DNA of 64,000 bases from the NCBI GenBank assembly GCA_951394045.1, contig OX595986.1, forward strand, positions 1,054,001 through 1,118,000, written 5' to 3'. Under the pieces are notes generated by a model. That model ran no database searches and was not told the DNA's origin. It worked only from the letters and a program-made list of their open reading frames with translations. The translations under genes and the position numbers were made by a program. Positions 62,778 through 64,000 of the stretch are shown piece after piece. The number at the start of each line of letters is the position of its first letter. The stretch's first letter is position 1. The DNA comes from Nitzschia sp. DOCU1 (Eukaryota > Bacillariophyta > Bacillariophyceae > Bacillariales > Bacillariaceae).

Positions 62778-63172
62778 TAGGAGGTGGGTCTCGACACGGC
62801 GTCCTTGTGAGTGTACATCTCAATATCTATTATTGACTAAGAGTAGAATGAGTCTACAAGGAGATCGTAATCTGTCCTAATTTTATGTTTTCACCTCCTC
62901 TCTAGTTGCAAAGGAGTGAGCGGTAGCTAACCTCGAAACTTCATCTTTTCATCATCTGCCGTCTTGTTGTTGATGGCCATTGTTCGATTCCTTCGATGGA
63001 CCAAACATTCGCCCGTCTGGCGTCCGCGGGTTGAAAAGTATCTTTCTCGGCGTCGGCGCGCCCTCCGTCTCCGCCGTCCCGACACAACATACCCCCCAAC
63101 AAATGACAACCACAGTTGGGAGTAGTGACACCCATAGTCATTGCAGAAGAATCCATCCACAATATATTCATC
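62778..63172. other. Intergenic region
   Basis: 395 bp between the HPP-type gene and the BASS transporter. No gene was recognised; presumably the promoter of the transporter. Confidence 0.45.
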
Positions 63173-64000
63173 ATGTGCAGGAAACAGCTATTGTCTACGA
63201 GTAGCCTGGTGCTCCTACTTGCTTGCTGGTCAGAGACGGCGGCATTTGTTCCCTCGGCTTCGAAATTGTCCGCAAACCAGCTGAATGTTCCTCGGGGGCA
63301 GCCACCAGCAGCATCGTCGGCACGAATCTTCCATCACCGAACTGTCCAGCCGTCACGTTTGCTTCAAAATCCATCGACAGAATTCGACGGGAAATCTTTT
63401 CGTGCGAGATTCTCTCTTGGAAAGTTATGGAAATCTTCCAGATCCAAGCTATCATTATCGTCATCCGTCGACGAAACAGGCAAATCCAATAATGAATTGG
63501 ATCAAATCTTGTCACGCTTGACCTCGGCTTTTCCATTCTTTGTACTGGGATCCGCTATTTTGGGGCTGATGAAGCCTTCTACGTTAATGTGGACGAATCG
63601 CGGAACGCTGATTTCATGGATGTTGGCTTCCGTCATGTGTGCCACCGGCCTGACGCTGGAAAAGAAGGATTTCACCAAAGTTTTGGCCGACGACTTGGCG
63701 GCGGTACCGGCGGGTGTTCTCTGTCAATTCATCATCATGCCGCTCAGTGCATATTTCGTGGGGAAGAACTTACTGCTGAATTCGGGGACTTATGGGGCAT
63801 CATTGTTTCTAGGATTGGTTCTTGTAGGTTGTTCTCCTGGAGGAACAGCCTCCAACCTGGTCTCCTTGATTGCCAGAGCCGACGTGGCGCTCTCGGTCCT
63901 CTTGACATCGTGTTCTACTATTCTGGCATCCATAGCGACACCTCTCTTAGTCAAGTTATTGGTGGGAAGTACGATTGAAGTGTCCGGTTGGGCCTTGTGT
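63173..64000 (+). CDS. Plastid-targeted bile acid:sodium symporter family (BASS) transporter, 3'-truncated by window edge
   Basis: The frame runs open from the ATG at 63173 to the window end (276 codons, partial). BASS carriers move organic anions such as pyruvate or glycolate with sodium across the plastid envelope. The leader is a secretory signal (LSTSSLVLLLACWSETAAFVP) ending in the A-A-F-V-P context that marks diatom plastid import, followed by a basic Ser-rich transit peptide to about residue 110. Family signatures follow: FPFFVLGSAILGLMKP, SWMLASVMCATGLTLEKKDF, VLCQFIIMPLSAYFV, and the sodium-site stretch LVGCSPGGTASNLVSLIARADVALSV. About half of the transmembrane domain lies beyond the window. 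The substrate is not predictable from this part. Confidence 0.88.
   Translation, partial: MCRKQLLSTSSLVLLLACWSETAAFVPSASKLSANQLNVPRGQPPAASSARIFHHRTVQPSRLLQNPSTEFDGKSFRARFSLGKLWKSSRSKLSLSSSVDETGKSNNELDQILSRLTSAFPFFVLGSAILGLMKPSTLMWTNRGTLISWMLASVMCATGLTLEKKDFTKVLADDLAAVPAGVLCQFIIMPLSAYFVGKNLLLNSGTYGASLFLGLVLVGCSPGGTASNLVSLIARADVALSVLLTSCSTILASIATPLLVKLLVGSTIEVSGWALC

Noticed and set aside
1..64000. tRNA genes, rRNA, CRISPR arrays, bacterial promoters
   Set aside because: No A/B-box tRNA pattern, rRNA stretch or regular spacer-repeat array was seen by eye; the region is eukaryotic nuclear DNA. A tRNAscan-SE/Infernal run would settle small RNAs.

Overview
This window is nuclear DNA of a photosynthetic stramenopile, most probably a diatom. 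The evidence is that genes are split by short GT-AG introns (about 63-94 nt), that plastid-type N-termini occur (signal peptide followed by an A-F motif, as in the symporter at the right edge), and that the window holds a degenerate Copia element of the diatom type and a GAF-like/HPP membrane protein of the diatom type. The species cannot be fixed from the sequence. No tRNA, rRNA, CRISPR array or bacterial-style operon was seen.

Layout. 0.4-7.2 kb holds single-copy genes: a lysine/acid-rich nuclear-type protein (-), a NUDT14-like ADP-sugar diphosphatase (+), organellar GatB (-), a plastid-type acylphosphatase (+) and an arrestin-fold candidate (-). 7.5-25.5 kb is a family cluster of five glycogenin-like GT8 glycosyltransferases plus a sixth, truncated remnant. 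Two of the five lie in a 2.5-kb direct duplication (7478-9973 and 17583-20049). The DNA between the duplicates holds a dead Copia element with only its 3' LTR, a 323-bp insertion inside that element, and a 5'-truncated LINE fragment with a 16-bp target-site duplication.

26-35 kb carries a TrhO-like tRNA hydroxylase, a secreted protein of unknown function, a 1142-residue fusion of ERO1 with a soluble fumarate reductase and cytochrome b5, and a large unknown P-loop protein. 35.7-40.1 kb encodes an SR-repeat/cobyric acid synthase (CobQ) fusion. 40.1-45.2 kb has two tandem membrane-anchored fumarate-reductase-like proteins, each with two cytochrome b5 domains. Next come an O-acetylhomoserine sulfhydrylase-type PLP enzyme, an OSCA/CSC1 channel, three tandem sulfotransferase paralogues, RPB2, a GAF-like/HPP gene with frame lesions, and the 5' part of a plastid-targeted bile acid:sodium symporter (BASS) running off the right edge.

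The most striking observation is the ERO1-fumarate reductase-cytochrome b5 fusion. It places the ER disulfide-generating oxidase and a fumarate-reducing flavoprotein in one chain, with two further ER-type fumarate-reductase/b5 proteins within 17 kb. In yeast, the separate protein Osm1 is known to link Ero1 to fumarate. The fusion therefore suggests a hard-wired, oxygen-independent route for oxidative protein folding. That function is inference; the domain order is read directly from one uninterrupted frame.
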